Positions 50,801 through 61,137 of a DNA stretch of 64,000 bases are shown here, in pieces (the first letter of the stretch is position 1; each line of letters opens with the position of its first letter). This stretch comes from Colletes latitarsis. Taxonomy: Eukaryota > Arthropoda > Insecta > Hymenoptera > Colletidae. The stretch spans positions 28,729,422 to 28,793,421 of the forward strand of contig NC_135141.1 in NCBI RefSeq assembly GCF_051014445.1, written 5' to 3'. The notes under the pieces are model-generated. The model was not told the DNA's origin and did not search any database. It saw only the letters and a program-made list of their open reading frames with translations. The translations under genes were made by a program, and so were the position numbers.

Positions 50801-53800
50801 CATACGATAAATAATTACGCGTCCATTTCCCTTACTATTAGGTTGTAAACTAGATTTCAAGCACTATTACGCATAAAACTCTGTTATCTTGGAAGCTATT
50901 TATTTAGTATTTTCGTTCGTATGTTGTCGCGGTCGATCGACGTGCTATATGCGCACGATATGTTTAGGAAATTCGACGATTGTTATATTACGAGTTTGTG
51001 AAAAATGTGAAGCCACCATTGATTATACCTGACCGTACAATAAAACGAAAATGGCTGATAGATCTACTTCCAACACCTGAATGAGACTAACGCCTTGTAG
51101 AGTGTATATGTACATAGGAATAAGTGTTTGGTGGAACACTTGCGAGAGAGTTAAGAGCGTAGTTCTCTGGTGGCGAGTACAAGAAGCGACGCCACAAACG
51201 TGCATAGCTGGTGAAAGAGAGTGGCACAGATGGTTGCCCCATTCCATGACATAACAAATCATCTAATTTACTTCTTGCAATTATATTTGAAAAATTGTAC
51301 AGTTGCGCTTTGTCTATAAAAAACATTTCTTTCGCATTAACAGGCGTATTCGAACGCCAGAAGATTGGCAACGCTTCGACGTTGTCGTTGCACAATGAGA
51401 CGGTAAATTGCATGTACGGGGGCAATGAATCCGATTCTTTTCCAAATAAATCCCGTCGTTTCATTACGCGCGAAACGCGAAAGATTAGAAGCAGGCTTCG
51501 TTCCCTTGTCCGTCGTTCTCGAGTCATGAATTTCAGAGCTGTTTAAGACCGTCTTGATAGGCTAGGCTTCGCTCGGTGAAAGAAGCTTATAGAGAGCCCG
51601 GCTGAAAGAGATCCCTTCGCTCTTCCACTCAGTCCGTTCTACTCTTTTCTGTTGCACATCTATTTCACCCTTTGAGAACTTTTCAATACAGCCTCGGATA
51701 TCTCGAAGCGCTGTTTACGCGAACCGGCCGAGAGAAAAAGCTGGAACTCGCGCGAGTCGGGTGCCTCGAGACCCGAAAAAAAAGATAGGGAACACGGGGC
51801 GTCGCTTCGCTTGAAAAGCCTCTTAAAACAATAAAGCCATTCGTCGACGCGACGGTACAATGTGTATCTACCAGCGAGATAAAAAAAAAAAAAAAAGAAA
51901 AGAAAGAAAATAAACGCGGCAACGAGCCACGTTCGAGTGCTATTACGCGCGACGACGAAAAGGAACGGAATTTCCTAACGGCGCTTTCCTCGTCGAACGG
52001 GGTCCAAAGCTACGCCCTCCCATACTTCCACGGGAACTCGTTTCATAACGAACACAACACGTGGACAATAAATTTCGTTGGACGAGATGTCGTGTCGTTA
52101 CGAGCCACTCGATGCATCCGCGCGATTACTGCAATCCTTGCATCGGTATGCAGCGAAGCGAATCGCGGATAGGCGAATACGATTGGCGAGCTACCAAAAG
52201 GCAATTTGTCGGAAAAGGAAGGAAAATGTTTCGTGGACCGAGTCTGGCCGTGTACGGACGCAAGCTCGAAAGATTCGTCCCGATTAGGCGGGAATAAAAT
52301 AATGGTTAACTTTCATAAGAAATATTGATCTTCGTTAAATTCCCGCTGTTTAGAGGTACAGAGACGACTTCGATCCTCCATTAAATTCTCGGTATCGCGT
52401 GTCCAGTTGGTTTCCTCGTAGTGGAAGTCTCATCAAGCAGCGATCGCGGCGCGTATCGAGTCTTGAAAGGATTCCTTTGAATCGAGTCATTGCTCGGTGC
52501 ACGGTCCCCCGTGTGTCCGGTTTAGTCACTGCTAGAAAATCCACTCTCTATTTCTCTCTGTCGAACGTCTGAACGTCGAAATTCGACTGGCCCCGGAAAC
52601 TGCGGGTCGATTCACTGACTCGGCTAATGCCAAATTAAGCGATGCACGTAATCCTTGTATACCCGTGAAACATGTTCATCCACGCGGACCAGATCTTTTG
52701 CTTCCCGTTCATTTCCAAGTCAATGGAAACGCGACATCAGCTAAACTTCAACAGCGATGCTCTCTCGATTCTCCCCGCAAGAAGATGGCTCCACGACCCT
52801 CTCTTCGTGCTCGTGATTTCTTCTGCAATATCTTTCCTCTTGACCGTGACCAAAGGACATCTTTCAAACTAACGTTTTTCAAAAAGAAGTTTTTCAAACG
52901 TAGAGGAAGAGGTATCGTGTTTGTATTTAAAATTTCCAAAGACGCCAGAACTCGTTTGCTTCGAACACCCCACTGGGCGACGTAGAGCGATCGAATACCT
53001 AGGAACGTCGTCAAAGGTTTACTGTCGTCATCATAGTCCATCGTTCCAGTTGGTCGTCTATTCTTCCATAAAGGAACTCGTCCTGATCGGGCCTCGCCGA
53101 GGGCACTTACGTGCGCCGATGGGTTCGAAGGCACGCACACGTGTGTCCCTTCGCGAAGAGACGAAGAACAAAACCGAAAAGAAGAAGTGGAAGACGAGAA
53201 AGCCTTGCCGGGGGCGGTCAGTGGCCCCTGCACCGACTACCATGAGACGACAGAAACGCTACGGCCCCACTCTTTACGCGCTTAGAGGCCTCCAAGGAGA
53301 ATAATAATGGGAATTATGGCAAACGATGACTGGAACTCGTCGAAAGGAACCGTATTTTCTGTCCCTGACGCGATAACGTCGTTTTAACGAGCGCCGAACA
53401 ATGCTGGAACAACGAAACCACTGTGCGTTCTCCCCTGAATCCCGCTCGATCGAGATTTCCCTCTAAACAAACGGTAAATATTTCACTCGCGAAAGCCAAC
53501 GGTGGAATTCCTTATTTTACCATAACTGGTAACCTAAACGATCGATTCCCTCCAGACAACGGGAAATTTTTATCTGGATAAACAGCGAGTTATTTAAAAT
53601 ACATTGTAGCAAACGGTGGAATCTTCGACTGGAAAATGTTGAAATCACTGAACAAACGACTATATCTGATAAACTAAATGGTAGATATTTCGCTCAAGAC
53701 AGCGAAATGAAATGTTCATTCAACGAAGCAAACTGTCTACAGCCGATAAGCGTGCAAATTTACTCTGTCAGAGCATAAATGGCGAATACTGTGCACCGTT

Positions 53801-56800
53801 GAAAGAATTTTTAATATCGAGAAAATTTTAGTTATGCTATAGTTTAGATGCTCGAGAAGGAAAAATAAAATATTGAATAATTTTGAATAAACATGCTCTC
53901 GCTGCTGCGTACTACTACCGCCGATTATGCAAAGAGATCTGCATGAAATAGAAAAGGAGAAGACTTTCACAACATAGAAAATACAATAAAGAATACTTTT
54001 CACAAAGTGTTCAAGATTCAATTAAAAGATAAAATACTTTCATAACATAGCATGCAATATTCATTAGGGAAGATGATATAATTTATGAATGCTTTCGGTA
54101 ATCCATGCGGCAGCAAATGCACAATGTGCAGTAGAATGCATTCCCAGATATCTGCTTGCATCGGAGTCGATTATCGCCACCTGAACAAGCAAGGGTCAAT
54201 AAACTCTTCATAATACGATAATAATAATACACAACCGTCCTTACTTCTACGAGTTATTTGATCGATTTTTTGAGGCAGATGTAATACGTGTCGATCATCG
54301 ATTGCTTTCAAATTTTTATGGTCCACTTGAAACAATAACGAGTGGCTATAAAATCGTTTCAAGACGTTTGGACGTATTAATTTCCTAAAAGAAATTTCTC
54401 ATTCCGCGCAGCAACTTTTCTCATATCGCGTTCGTGCGTGTTTTATTGCAAGCTTAATGAAATTTTCATCGAAAACTTGGAAATTCATCGAGCACTCGAG
54501 ATCTCACCGAGAGCTCGTGACTTCGTTATTTAGTTCTCGCAAAACGAAATTATTTTATCAAATTTCTAGGTGTTACGTACTCGATTGCTACGCGTAGCAT
54601 GCTACAACCGTTCTGGCCGCGTTGATAATAAAAGTTCCAACAAAACCACGACGAGATTCCATTTCAAAATTCCAGATCGTCGCGAAAGCCTACTATTAGT
54701 TTCACGGTTCATTTTGTCTGTCACGGTGATGGTCACCCCGTAACGCTAACAGGTACTTGCGAAGAGCTTTCGCCTCGTTTTAAATCCCTTCGTTCCAGTG
54801 GAGAAGTTTGTCATTCCGTTCAGCAACTTTTCTCATATCTTCGAATTCATGCGAGACGATCTCGAGCGGGAACGCCGGTGAACGTGCAACTTCCATCGGA
54901 CGCTTTATGCAGTCCAGGTTGCTGCAATCGGAAACACGAAACTTTGTCGTGTGTAAAAGAGAGAGAGAGGAGGAAGGTGTAACAGGGGGCAGCGAATGAA
55001 GCTGCTGAAGGAGAAAAGATGATGATAATGAAGATGATGCGGTGAAGAAATAAAAGGAGAAAGATGGGAGTGGGGAGGGATGGGGACATCCGGTCGACGA
55101 GTACAAGGCATTCAAACACGTACTCGTCGTCCTCGTGGCGAGAGAACAACGTTGTACACGCGGGAAAAGGGCCTGGGGATCCTCTGCTGGACGGCAAGGG
55201 CTACGAACTCGTCATGATCTTTAACCCTTTCTAGTTCAAGACTTCTTTAATCGCGTTACATCGCAAATAGCGACGAAATAATTATGAAATTAAGTACACT
55301 TATGCTGTTACACGTTTCTAGATAATTGGTCGATCGTGCTTCACTGGATTTTAAAAATAAAAATAAAAAGGTAAGAGTTAAAAATAGAGTGTGGCACACG
55401 CCGTGCTTCACCGGAAGCATAAATTTTTACTACACCATGAACGTCTGAGTAAAGATGGCTGTTTACATTTGCACTCTTACTCTTTCAACAGTTAATACGA
55501 AACTGTCCATCGACGCTCGAGAGGCTGTTACTCCGATGAAAGACGAGACTGAAGGGTGCAATTGCCAACTAACGACGTCTAAGTAGATAGATAACGGCAA
55601 TTTAACTATTACAAAATGGAGCTTTCTCTCCCGCGTGTTCGATTGAGGAATTACCGTTGCGCTATCGTAAGAGAAGAAACTTCAATTTGGAAAAGACGGT
55701 AACAAAAGGAAGGGATCGTGGGTGGTGGTGGTCTTGCGTCTCAAAAGGAAAGAATAGGAGACACAATGGCGGTCCATGAAATTGTGTTCTTTCAGAGTCG
55801 AAACCGTACATTTGGCGTATTATAACCTTTACTTAACTCAGGGGATCCCCAGCTTTCTAAGTCCACGACGTCCTTAGTTCCTGGGCCGAATACCCAATCT
55901 TGCTTTTGTGGCGATACCTCACAGACGCTCGACCGACTACCTGGTACTAAGGCAGGGCCTGCTAGGAAACCCCATCGATGAGTCCACTAACTTTCTCATT
56001 TCCTACAAACTAGTATAAAGTCTCCGGCTGAAGAGTCGAAAACGTTTTGGAATTCGTTCGTAGCCATCGCTGAGCGATGCCTCGACAGGGAAAAGGTGCA
56101 AAGATACCTGGCAAAGCGAGAGAGGAACGCTATAGAAAATGGTAGAGTGGAACGGAGGCCAATACACGACGAAGGGTGGGGACTTTACTACTCGAGGACC
56201 AGGTAAAGGCCCTTGTCCTCTATTGTGCCACGGTTTGAGCTGACGCCAGTGATAGATACCTTTCCTGGCATTATGTGCACCCATACCAACGAACACGGTC
56301 ACCTTTTACACGGTACAGGTTACCGAACGTAGCGCGCCGCCCTTTTTATCCGTGAATATATCGCACGGTGACCACAACGACCTGGAAACACGAGAAATCT
56401 CGTCTTCCTGTCGATTCACCGAACCCGATACATATTGCCACCCGCCATTTAAGCGTAACCACCTTATCCTCGTAATCATAATAATTTAATCATTGTTCTC
56501 TCTAACCCTCCTCAGCTGGGTGACCAAGAATTCTTCCTCTTTCGTATCGTTCATCGCGGACCGGGATGATAGGTTGCATTACGAAAGCAGGAAGTCATTA
56601 CCGGCAGTAACTCGGCGAAACGAGCGTTTTTAGAGTGGAATATGTAGATCGTCGATCGCCAAGGCGATGGCACGTGAAAGTGCTAATTATTATCGATATC
56701 GTTCCCCTTTAACCCCTTCTCAGAGCGTCGGATTTCTTTGTCCCGCCTGTAACGATGAGTACAGGGTACGGATGTTCACGTTTTCTCACGAACGTATTCG

Positions 56801-59800
56801 TACGATTGCGATCGAGGACTCGAACGAACATCGAACGAAAGACTAAAGAATATCGAGATCGGTTGCAAGAGATAGCCATCAAGATTGTAACCAGAATTTG
56901 AGAATACGATTTACGAAACGATTGGCGACTTTTTTTCGAATGATTCAGGGAATTGTTTAACCCTGGTTGCGGTTGAGAGCCGGGTTTCTCTGTTTTCCGT
57001 GCACTCATCCCTCCGGGATCGTTCGCCAATTTACCTTTACGCCAGAATGCATTCATATGCCCTTTACTCGGCTACATTATGTCGACCATCGACCTGGAAA
57101 CACGAGAATGCTTGTCTTCCTGGGACGCGGACACGAAATGCATGCCAATTTTTCGTATGCAGTATTTCTGGAGTGGAAATTCTTGCTGACGAAACCATAT
57201 GCCAGAGTATGTCTTTTTTAATCGTATTGCACGGCTTCGGTATTATTGCGTTAAGCTGTTATTCGCAGGTGTAAAATGATTCTTCGTTTCCTCGATAACT
57301 ATCGAAAACATTGAACAAGTTTCTTCTAAAGGAAACTCGATAAAAAGGATACAGAATAGCATTGTTTTAATTTCAGAACAATTTTACGTACTTTACGTAA
57401 GAAACTTCTACTCGAATAACTGTTCTTTACAAGTATACCACTTTGAACATCTAGCAAATGATTTATACCTTACAGTATTTCGATTCGAACGTGTTTCATC
57501 CTCAAGGTTGGCCTAGTAACGGGGCCTTTTTGTTATATTCCGCTCGCTATAAAGACTGACTCAAAATGGAGGATACTATAGTCTAAAATAGGTCAAGATT
57601 ATCTTAGTAAATCTATAGTCGGTAGAAATCTACACCCACGCGTCCGATATGGTATCAAAAATTAAATTCAACCAAGAATAAAAGCTATTACGGGACTGTT
57701 ACTGTTTACAACGTAAGACCAACAAGATATCTACTAATATTCCCTCGAAAACGATTTCAAAAAATGTTATTATCTAAAAATATTTCTGTGATAAAAAGAG
57801 CACAAGGTTTGTAATGTCAATTTTTCGAACAATACCGTGCACAAAATTATCCGTCGACTGGTAATATTCAGACCGTAATACAGATAATTTTGTGAAATGA
57901 GAAAATGAAATATCTCGAACTTAACTCCTGTACAATGTAAAAAGAACTCTTACAGCTGGCTGTACGTTGGCCCAATTCCCTGAATTCGTTCTCTATCTCC
58001 TCTTATCTACGGGGTTGGTATATCAATGGCCTACATTGTCTCAAGAAAATTTAATCAACGATTCCCTGTTCTCGATTACAAAATCACGATGAGACGGGGC
58101 GTGTCGACGTACGGAAAATGGAATTCTGTCCGAGCTTGCTGTTATCGTCTTCCTTATTCGTCGTGTACTCGTGCACGGTGCACTTTAACAATGCGTACGC
58201 ACGGCAAACGAAAGGGTCGCGTGCATTGATACGCATGCAATTAAGATGGCACACGGATGCACGCGCGCTTTAATACTAATTATCGGTGGTACACCAGCAA
58301 TGAAAGCGTTTGCACATAAAGAACGCACGCTTAACACGAGTCGAATGCGTAAGTCGCTCGAGTATATGCGCCTTTTCGCTACTCAACGGCAGAAAATAAT
58401 AGGTTATATTACTGGCCGAAGCCACGGGAATACCTGGCAGGAAATATATGTACAAATTATGTATTGCCTACATTCGTAAGTCGTTCGAACGTGTTATAAG
58501 CCGAAAGGCTTAACTTCATTTTTCTAAACCTCTCAATTTCGATATAATACTATATTACGACAATGCTGGATGTACAAACTGAAGCAGGCTATCAAAATAT
58601 CTCGTGGCTTAATTTAAACGGTTTTGAAGAAAAGAATATTCATTTGTTACATCTCCATGTTTGATAAATCTCCATAGACTAGTACATAAATAAATTACAG
58701 TTTGAAAATTCATTCCACGGAACGAACGGATTTTTCCAATATGGCAGCGGCGGCATTATTTATCGCAACATACACACGAGACGTCATCGCGGCACGTGCT
58801 CAGTATCCTTTGCAATCGTCGACGAAGAGGTCATCGGTTTAACTTCGTTCACACAATTGGGCGGATTAACGTCGTAATAAATCTCAATTAGGGCGGCTCC
58901 TACGCTATGCTCTCGACTATCTGAGGGGAGATTTTCGTAGATTTTTATTTCCCCGAGTGTCCAAAGCAGGGCGACAATCACCGTGTGAATCGCTGCAGGT
59001 GCTTCGATCAGAATTCATCAATACGAATATGTATCTCTAAATAAAATCTAGTTAAGAGAATATAATAATAGAAAACAAAAGCATTAATCTCATTAACACC
59101 CTGTATATGCTATTTCCTATGCGTCAAATAGTTCCAAAATATTATTCATTGTCACTCATACAGGGTGTTCGGCCATCCCTGGGAAAAATTTTAATAGGGG
59201 ATTCTAGAGGCCAAAATAAAACGAAAATCAAGAATACCAATTTGTTGATAGAGGCTTCGTTAAAAAGTTATTAACGTTTAAAGTTCCGCTCGTACTGAAT
59301 TTTTTTCTAGAAAGTGGGTAGAATTTCGAGGGTATGTCTATTGACCAAAAATGATTGTAATCGACCCCCGCAACCGAAAATAATTTTTTCAGAACGATTT
59401 GAAATTTTTTTTTTTCGTCGAAAAATTTCATACCTTCTCGAATTTTTTTCTAGAAAGTGGATAGGATTTCGTGGGTATGTCTATTCACCATAAATGATTG
59501 CAATTGACCCCCGCAGCCGAAAATAATTTTTCCAGAACGATTTGAAATTTTTGAATTCAATTGTTAATAACTTTTCAACGAAGCCTCCATCAACAAATTG
59601 GTATTCTTGATTTTCGTCTTATTTTGGCCTCTGGAATCCCCCATTGAAATTTTTCCCAGGGGTGGCCGAACACTTTCGAACATTTTCCAATTAAAAATAT
59701 GGAAAACATAAGTTCGATGAGACACCCCTCTGGTCTTCAACGCGATAGTTCGTAGTTGAACCTTTCTAGGGTTAAATCGAATTATTTATTAAAATTGCCA

Positions 59801-61137
59801 ACTACGTTGGTTCCAATGGTTCACCTAATTTACGTCGCTGAAGAACACGGCCATCTTTTTCTCAGCGCGACAGTGCAATTATAAAAACAGGCGTATATTT
59901 TGTGGTGGTGTTTGGCGGCCATTCTACCGCATAAAACAACTTATAGCCCATTAACGCGAGCCCACTTAACGTTACGCGTACAATCTGCCCTTGATACCAT
60001 ACATAATGAAGTGCACTGTACACTGCGAGAGTACTATGTATGCTGCCCCCATCGATACCGTGGCAATAAATCTCAAAACCGTGCAATTACCTCTATAATT
60101 AAGCGAAACTATACGCAACTACAAAACGTCTAGATACATAATTCTCTACATAGGATTCTTTTCTCGATCGAATTTCTTTAACTCAACTTACTTGATTATA
60201 TATGAAACAGTTAATTGAGACACTAATTTAACGTGTGACGTCGTTTATCTTAAAATCATTAGGAACGTCGAAAGAAGACTAGCATTTTTCAAGTACTGTC
60301 ATCGACTGTCAAATTTCTCGGGAACGGTATAAAGTCAGAAAATCTTCGATTAATCAATTAATGAAATCAAGTCGCAGATCGAAAGGGAAGTTATCCTTTT
60401 GGATAAACGTTCGTTTACTTGCTGGCTGTACGTATACGAAAGCGATTTGGCCTGGTGCCGAGAAATCGTTGTTTGTTCTACTCAGCAATGTTCTCAATGT
60501 TTAAATCGCTGCATATTAGGCTTGACCCCTTTCAGGAAACATTCAACCCTCTCGCTGCACATTCACATCGAACGTTCATCTTTGTCATGGATATTGTAAC
60601 GTTGAGCGTGTATCCTGTTCTCGTGCCAGTTTCGTGACAAAGCGAATACCGTTTGTACGTAATAACGACAGCAATTACCAGCAAGCTGAACTTACGGTTT
60701 ATTTGTCGTGAAAAAAATTCATCGGTAATATGAATTTCATTAAAATACAGCTTTCTGATTCATTTTCGTAGTGAAAATAATGACTAGTAACGTCGATATT
60801 TTCACGAATTATTCGATCGAATACTGTTCATTGGAATCGTATGTTCGTTAATTTGTCGAATCCTTACAGCGACATTTGAGATATTAACGATACGTAATTA
60901 AGGATCGACGCGAGGAAAACATGAAACAACACGATGCATAAAAGGTGAAAATGGGCGCGAAAACTCACCAGTGGCGCAGGCGCTCCCAGCGATCCAGATG
61001 AAATAAACAGCGGCAAACAAAATCCGCGTCCTCGTGCTCAGGAAGGTCGACAGGTCCGCCACCGCATTTCTCCACGGCAACTCCATGTTACTTGGTAAAT
61101 TCTGACTGAACCGCTCTGCCACTTGCACTTCCTTCAC
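23212..61137 (-). CDS. sdk: Sidekick, Ig/FNIII synaptic adhesion protein (complete, 26 constitutive exons)
   Basis: Homophilic cell-adhesion membrane protein acting at synapses and epithelial junctions. Exons (high to low): 61086-60969 (or from 61137), 34552-34457, 33749-33570, 33301-33088, 32905-32732, 32612-32404, 32316-32166, 32014-31887, 30821-30702, 30631-30476, 30378-30252, 30173-29872, 29796-29611, 29523-27697, 27624-27444, 27232-27017, 26932-26736, 26665-26469, 26374-26135, 26048-25851, 25767-25626, 25551-25273, 24416-24259, 24195-24033, 23873-23545, 23454-23212. The sum is 6531 nt, in frame, 2176 aa, close to Drosophila Sdk. Order: signal peptide, six Ig domains (~45-630), about thirteen FNIII (~630-1925), TM (~1955-1977), ~200-residue cytoplasmic tail ending GFSSFV, the Sidekick PDZ-binding signature. 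The first Met is at 61137 or 61086; the latter puts the hydrophobic signal nearer the N-terminus. Confidence 0.93.
24033..24195 (-). other. sdk: Sidekick transmembrane exon
   Basis: The exon encodes a membrane span of about 23 residues (WFMVTLAAASIIIIIMVIAV and following LCV) flanked outside by HRPFYRQT and inside by basic KSKSYKYK, as in a single-pass type I protein. Confidence 0.9.
25027..25047 (-). other. sdk: Candidate 21-nt sidekick microexon in the last FNIII domain
   Basis: In the 856-nt intron between 25273 and 24416 a 21-nt segment has an acceptor (GATATAG) and a perfect donor (GTAAGT). The intron phase is 1. Inclusion would replace the join KG-DDSRW by A-M-E-E-W-Q-H-Y-DSRW and keep the frame. 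Length, phase and splice sites agree, but there is no transcript evidence. Confidence 0.5.
27697..29523 (-). other. sdk: Sidekick large FNIII exon (about six repeats)
   Basis: A single 1827-nt exon (609 codons) encodes about six consecutive fibronectin type III domains. Each has the usual Pro-rich start (for example VPEAPPTNVKAKAINSIAIK), the WxPP strand (VWWKPPNPQKINGINQGY) and a tyrosine-corner strand (YALYEIVMQAFNDVG). Elsewhere FNIII domains are split across short exons, so intron loss or exon fusion may have occurred here. Confidence 0.9.
29611..34552 (-). other. sdk: Sidekick Ig-domain block (exons 2-12) and first FNIII (exons 12-13)
   Basis: The exons encode six Ig-like domains, mostly two exons per domain. 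Conserved Cys and Trp pairs can be read, for example TKFLQCQAR / YKWFKDG / AGVYHCVATND (Ig1), VTLPCDAIGVPPPKISWFRN / MFQCLASNEAG (Ig4) and ATLTCNAVAAPIPNTTWIYN / GKYTCIRANEAG (Ig5). The end of exon 12 and exon 13 begin the FNIII series (PFAPINVMAGRVERISPRTI, AYQFRVSAENSVGEGPHSDP). Confidence 0.88.
31657..31767 (-). other. sdk: Candidate 111-nt cassette exon of sidekick between Ig4 and Ig5
   Basis: Between the exons at 32014-31887 and 30821-30702, an open segment has an acceptor (TTTTCTGTGGGGCAG) and a donor (ACA-GTAAGA). Its length is exactly 37 codons, and its phase (1 in, 1 out) matches the flanking exons. It would insert 37 mostly basic residues, beginning GLESRLKNRVIRWAAGYNVV and ending IKFSRYPD. 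The segment resembles no Ig or FNIII strand that I recognise. The open frame runs on past the donor to 31361. Confidence 0.5.
34553..39436. other. Sidekick intron 1, proximal part
   Basis: This is the 3' end of the 26.4-kb first intron of sidekick. Base composition is mixed and CpG is not depleted. Open frames are under 105 codons and match no known family. A TATACAGGGT string at 35916-35925 recalls the ends of cut-and-paste elements but has no partner nearby. No exon candidate with both splice sites was found. Confidence 0.5.
39437..40476. mobile_element. Non-autonomous DNA element with 112-bp terminal inverted repeats (copy 1)
   Basis: The element starts CAGGGTGTTCGGCCACCC and ends with its reverse complement. 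The inverted repeats (39437-39548 and 40365-40476) agree at about 101 of 112 positions by eye. It is flanked by TATA on both sides (39433-39436 and 40477-40480), so the target duplication is TA or TATA. Inside lie three copies of a ~120-142 bp unit (39573-39710, 40096-40237, 40239-40358) and a ~385-bp centre. There is no transposase-like frame. The TA duplication is compatible with a Tc1/mariner-like source, but the superfamily is not established. Confidence 0.85.
39573..40358 (+). repeat. Direct repeats (~120-142 bp unit) inside the TIR element
   Basis: Three units share the order: GAATTTTTTTCTCGAAA, GTAGGATTTCGGGGGTAT, ATGATTGTAATTGACCCCC (with variants), AATAATTTTTCCAGAACG, a T-run and CGAAAAATTTAG. 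Unit 1 (39573-39710) is separated by the central segment from units 2 and 3, which are adjacent. The third unit is cut short before its T-run. Confidence 0.75.
40477..41060. other. Sidekick intron 1 between mobile elements 1 and 3
   Basis: This is CpG-rich intronic sequence with several overlapping open frames of 73-133 codons on both strands. They are typical of GC-rich non-coding DNA: no family match, no conserved domain and no splice context. Confidence 0.5.
41061..41143 (+). mobile_element. Degenerate, internally deleted copy of the TIR element (copy 3)
   Basis: The sequence from CCAAAATAAGACGAAAATCA through GGCTTCGTTAAAAAGTTAT matches the inner part of the left inverted repeat. It then joins directly to TTCCCAGGTGTGGTCGAACA, a mutated right end. 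Both outermost ends and the whole interior are missing, consistent with an old deletion derivative. Confidence 0.75.
41144..42734. other. Sidekick intron 1, region with short palindromes
   Basis: Apart from the CACGTG hairpin at 41290-41328, this stretch has GGGTCCAAATGGACCC (41488-41503) and TTGGCTATTCGCCAATAGCCAA (42567-42588), both inverted repeats. No coding frame with family similarity was seen. Confidence 0.5.
41290..41328. repeat. 14-bp perfect inverted repeat with two CACGTG boxes
   Basis: GCAGCACGTGACGC (41290-41303) and its exact reverse complement (41315-41328) flank an 11-nt loop. Pairing resumes further out (GGTG 41287-41290 with CACC 41331-41334) after a small bulge. Each arm contains the E-box CACGTG. 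Confidence 0.75.
42820..43240 (-). pseudogene. Decayed mariner transposase fragment
   Basis: The minus-strand frame resembles the catalytic part of a mariner transposase: PFLDRIVTEDEMWILYHKF (compare the family pattern FLxRIVTGDEKWxxY, first catalytic Asp), then KPSLHPRKIL, YCEQLGRLKSASRTKRPAL and RKRILFHQDMARSCVAKGTL (family pattern LLHDNARPHVA, second catalytic Asp). The N-terminal DNA-binding part is absent, the section between Asp motifs is scrambled, and the third Asp region is not recognisable. It is an inactive relic in sidekick intron 1. I saw no inverted repeats around it. Confidence 0.85.
43263..54399. other. Sidekick intron 1, central part without recognised genes
   Basis: About 11 kb of CpG-containing intron. 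It includes simple A runs (48873-48887, 51881-51895), a G-run followed by C (45763-45775), TTAGG-like strings (44512-44522, 48945-48963) and a near-palindrome around CTCGAG (51755-51775). Open frames reach 175 codons only because GC-rich DNA lacks stops. None shows a known domain, and I found no exon pair bridging to the sidekick reading frame. Confidence 0.5.
54400..54839. repeat. Short direct repeat pair in sidekick intron 1
   Basis: CATTCCGCGCAGCAACTTTT (from 54400) and CATTCCGTTCAGCAACTTTT (from 54812) both continue with CTCATATC. The match is about 26 of 28 bases over a 412-bp spacing. This may be a remnant of a local duplication. Confidence 0.5.
54840..59160. other. Sidekick intron 1, distal part with simple and dispersed repeats
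   Basis: Contents seen: a GA-rich and GAT-repeat tract (54959-55045), a GTG-repeat (55723-55735), and a 33-bp near-identical pair at 56378-56410 and 57090-57122. Near the right end, AACACCCTG followed by TATA (59095-59107) matches the terminal bases of the TIR element but has no element body to its left. No genes were recognised. Confidence 0.5.
56378..57122 (+). repeat. 33-bp direct repeat pair 712 bp apart
   Basis: Positions 56378-56410 and 57090-57122 both begin CGACCTGGAAACACGAGA and end GTCTTCCTG; only the central six bases differ substantially (AATCTC against ATGCTT). Origin unknown. Confidence 0.65.
59161..59673. mobile_element. Shorter copy of the TIR element (copy 2), right tip lost
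   Basis: It begins CAGGGTGTTCGGCCATCCC after a TA and follows the left repeat of copy 1 closely. It holds two of the internal units (from about 59298 and 59441) but lacks the central ~385-bp segment. It ends in GGGGTGGCCGAACAC at 59673, short of the outermost CCTG. About 513 bp against 1040 bp for copy 1. Confidence 0.8.
59674..60968. other. Sidekick intron 1, 5' end
   Basis: Non-coding by inspection; open frames are at most 79 codons with no family likeness. It directly follows the signal-peptide exon in transcription order and so could hold enhancers, but no specific site can be supported. Confidence 0.45.
60969..61137 (-). other. sdk: Sidekick exon 1: signal peptide
   Basis: The frame from 61086 reads MELPWRNAVADL, a short polar stretch, then the hydrophobic core RILFAAVYFIWIAGSACA with a plausible cleavage after AGSACA. 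The exon ends at 60969 before GTGAGT in phase 1, which fits the exon at 34552-34457. An upstream in-frame Met at 61137 would add 17 residues and make a longer leader. Confidence 0.8.

Noticed and set aside
52748..53233. Open frames of 100-175 codons within sidekick intron 1 (for example 52748-53233, 49834-50235, 51087-51527)
   Set aside because: They occur on both strands in CpG-rich DNA with few stops, show no domain or family likeness and have no supporting splice context.
54959..55045. GA- and GAT-rich tract as a regulatory GAGA element
   Set aside because: It is plain simple-sequence repeat with no further supporting signal.
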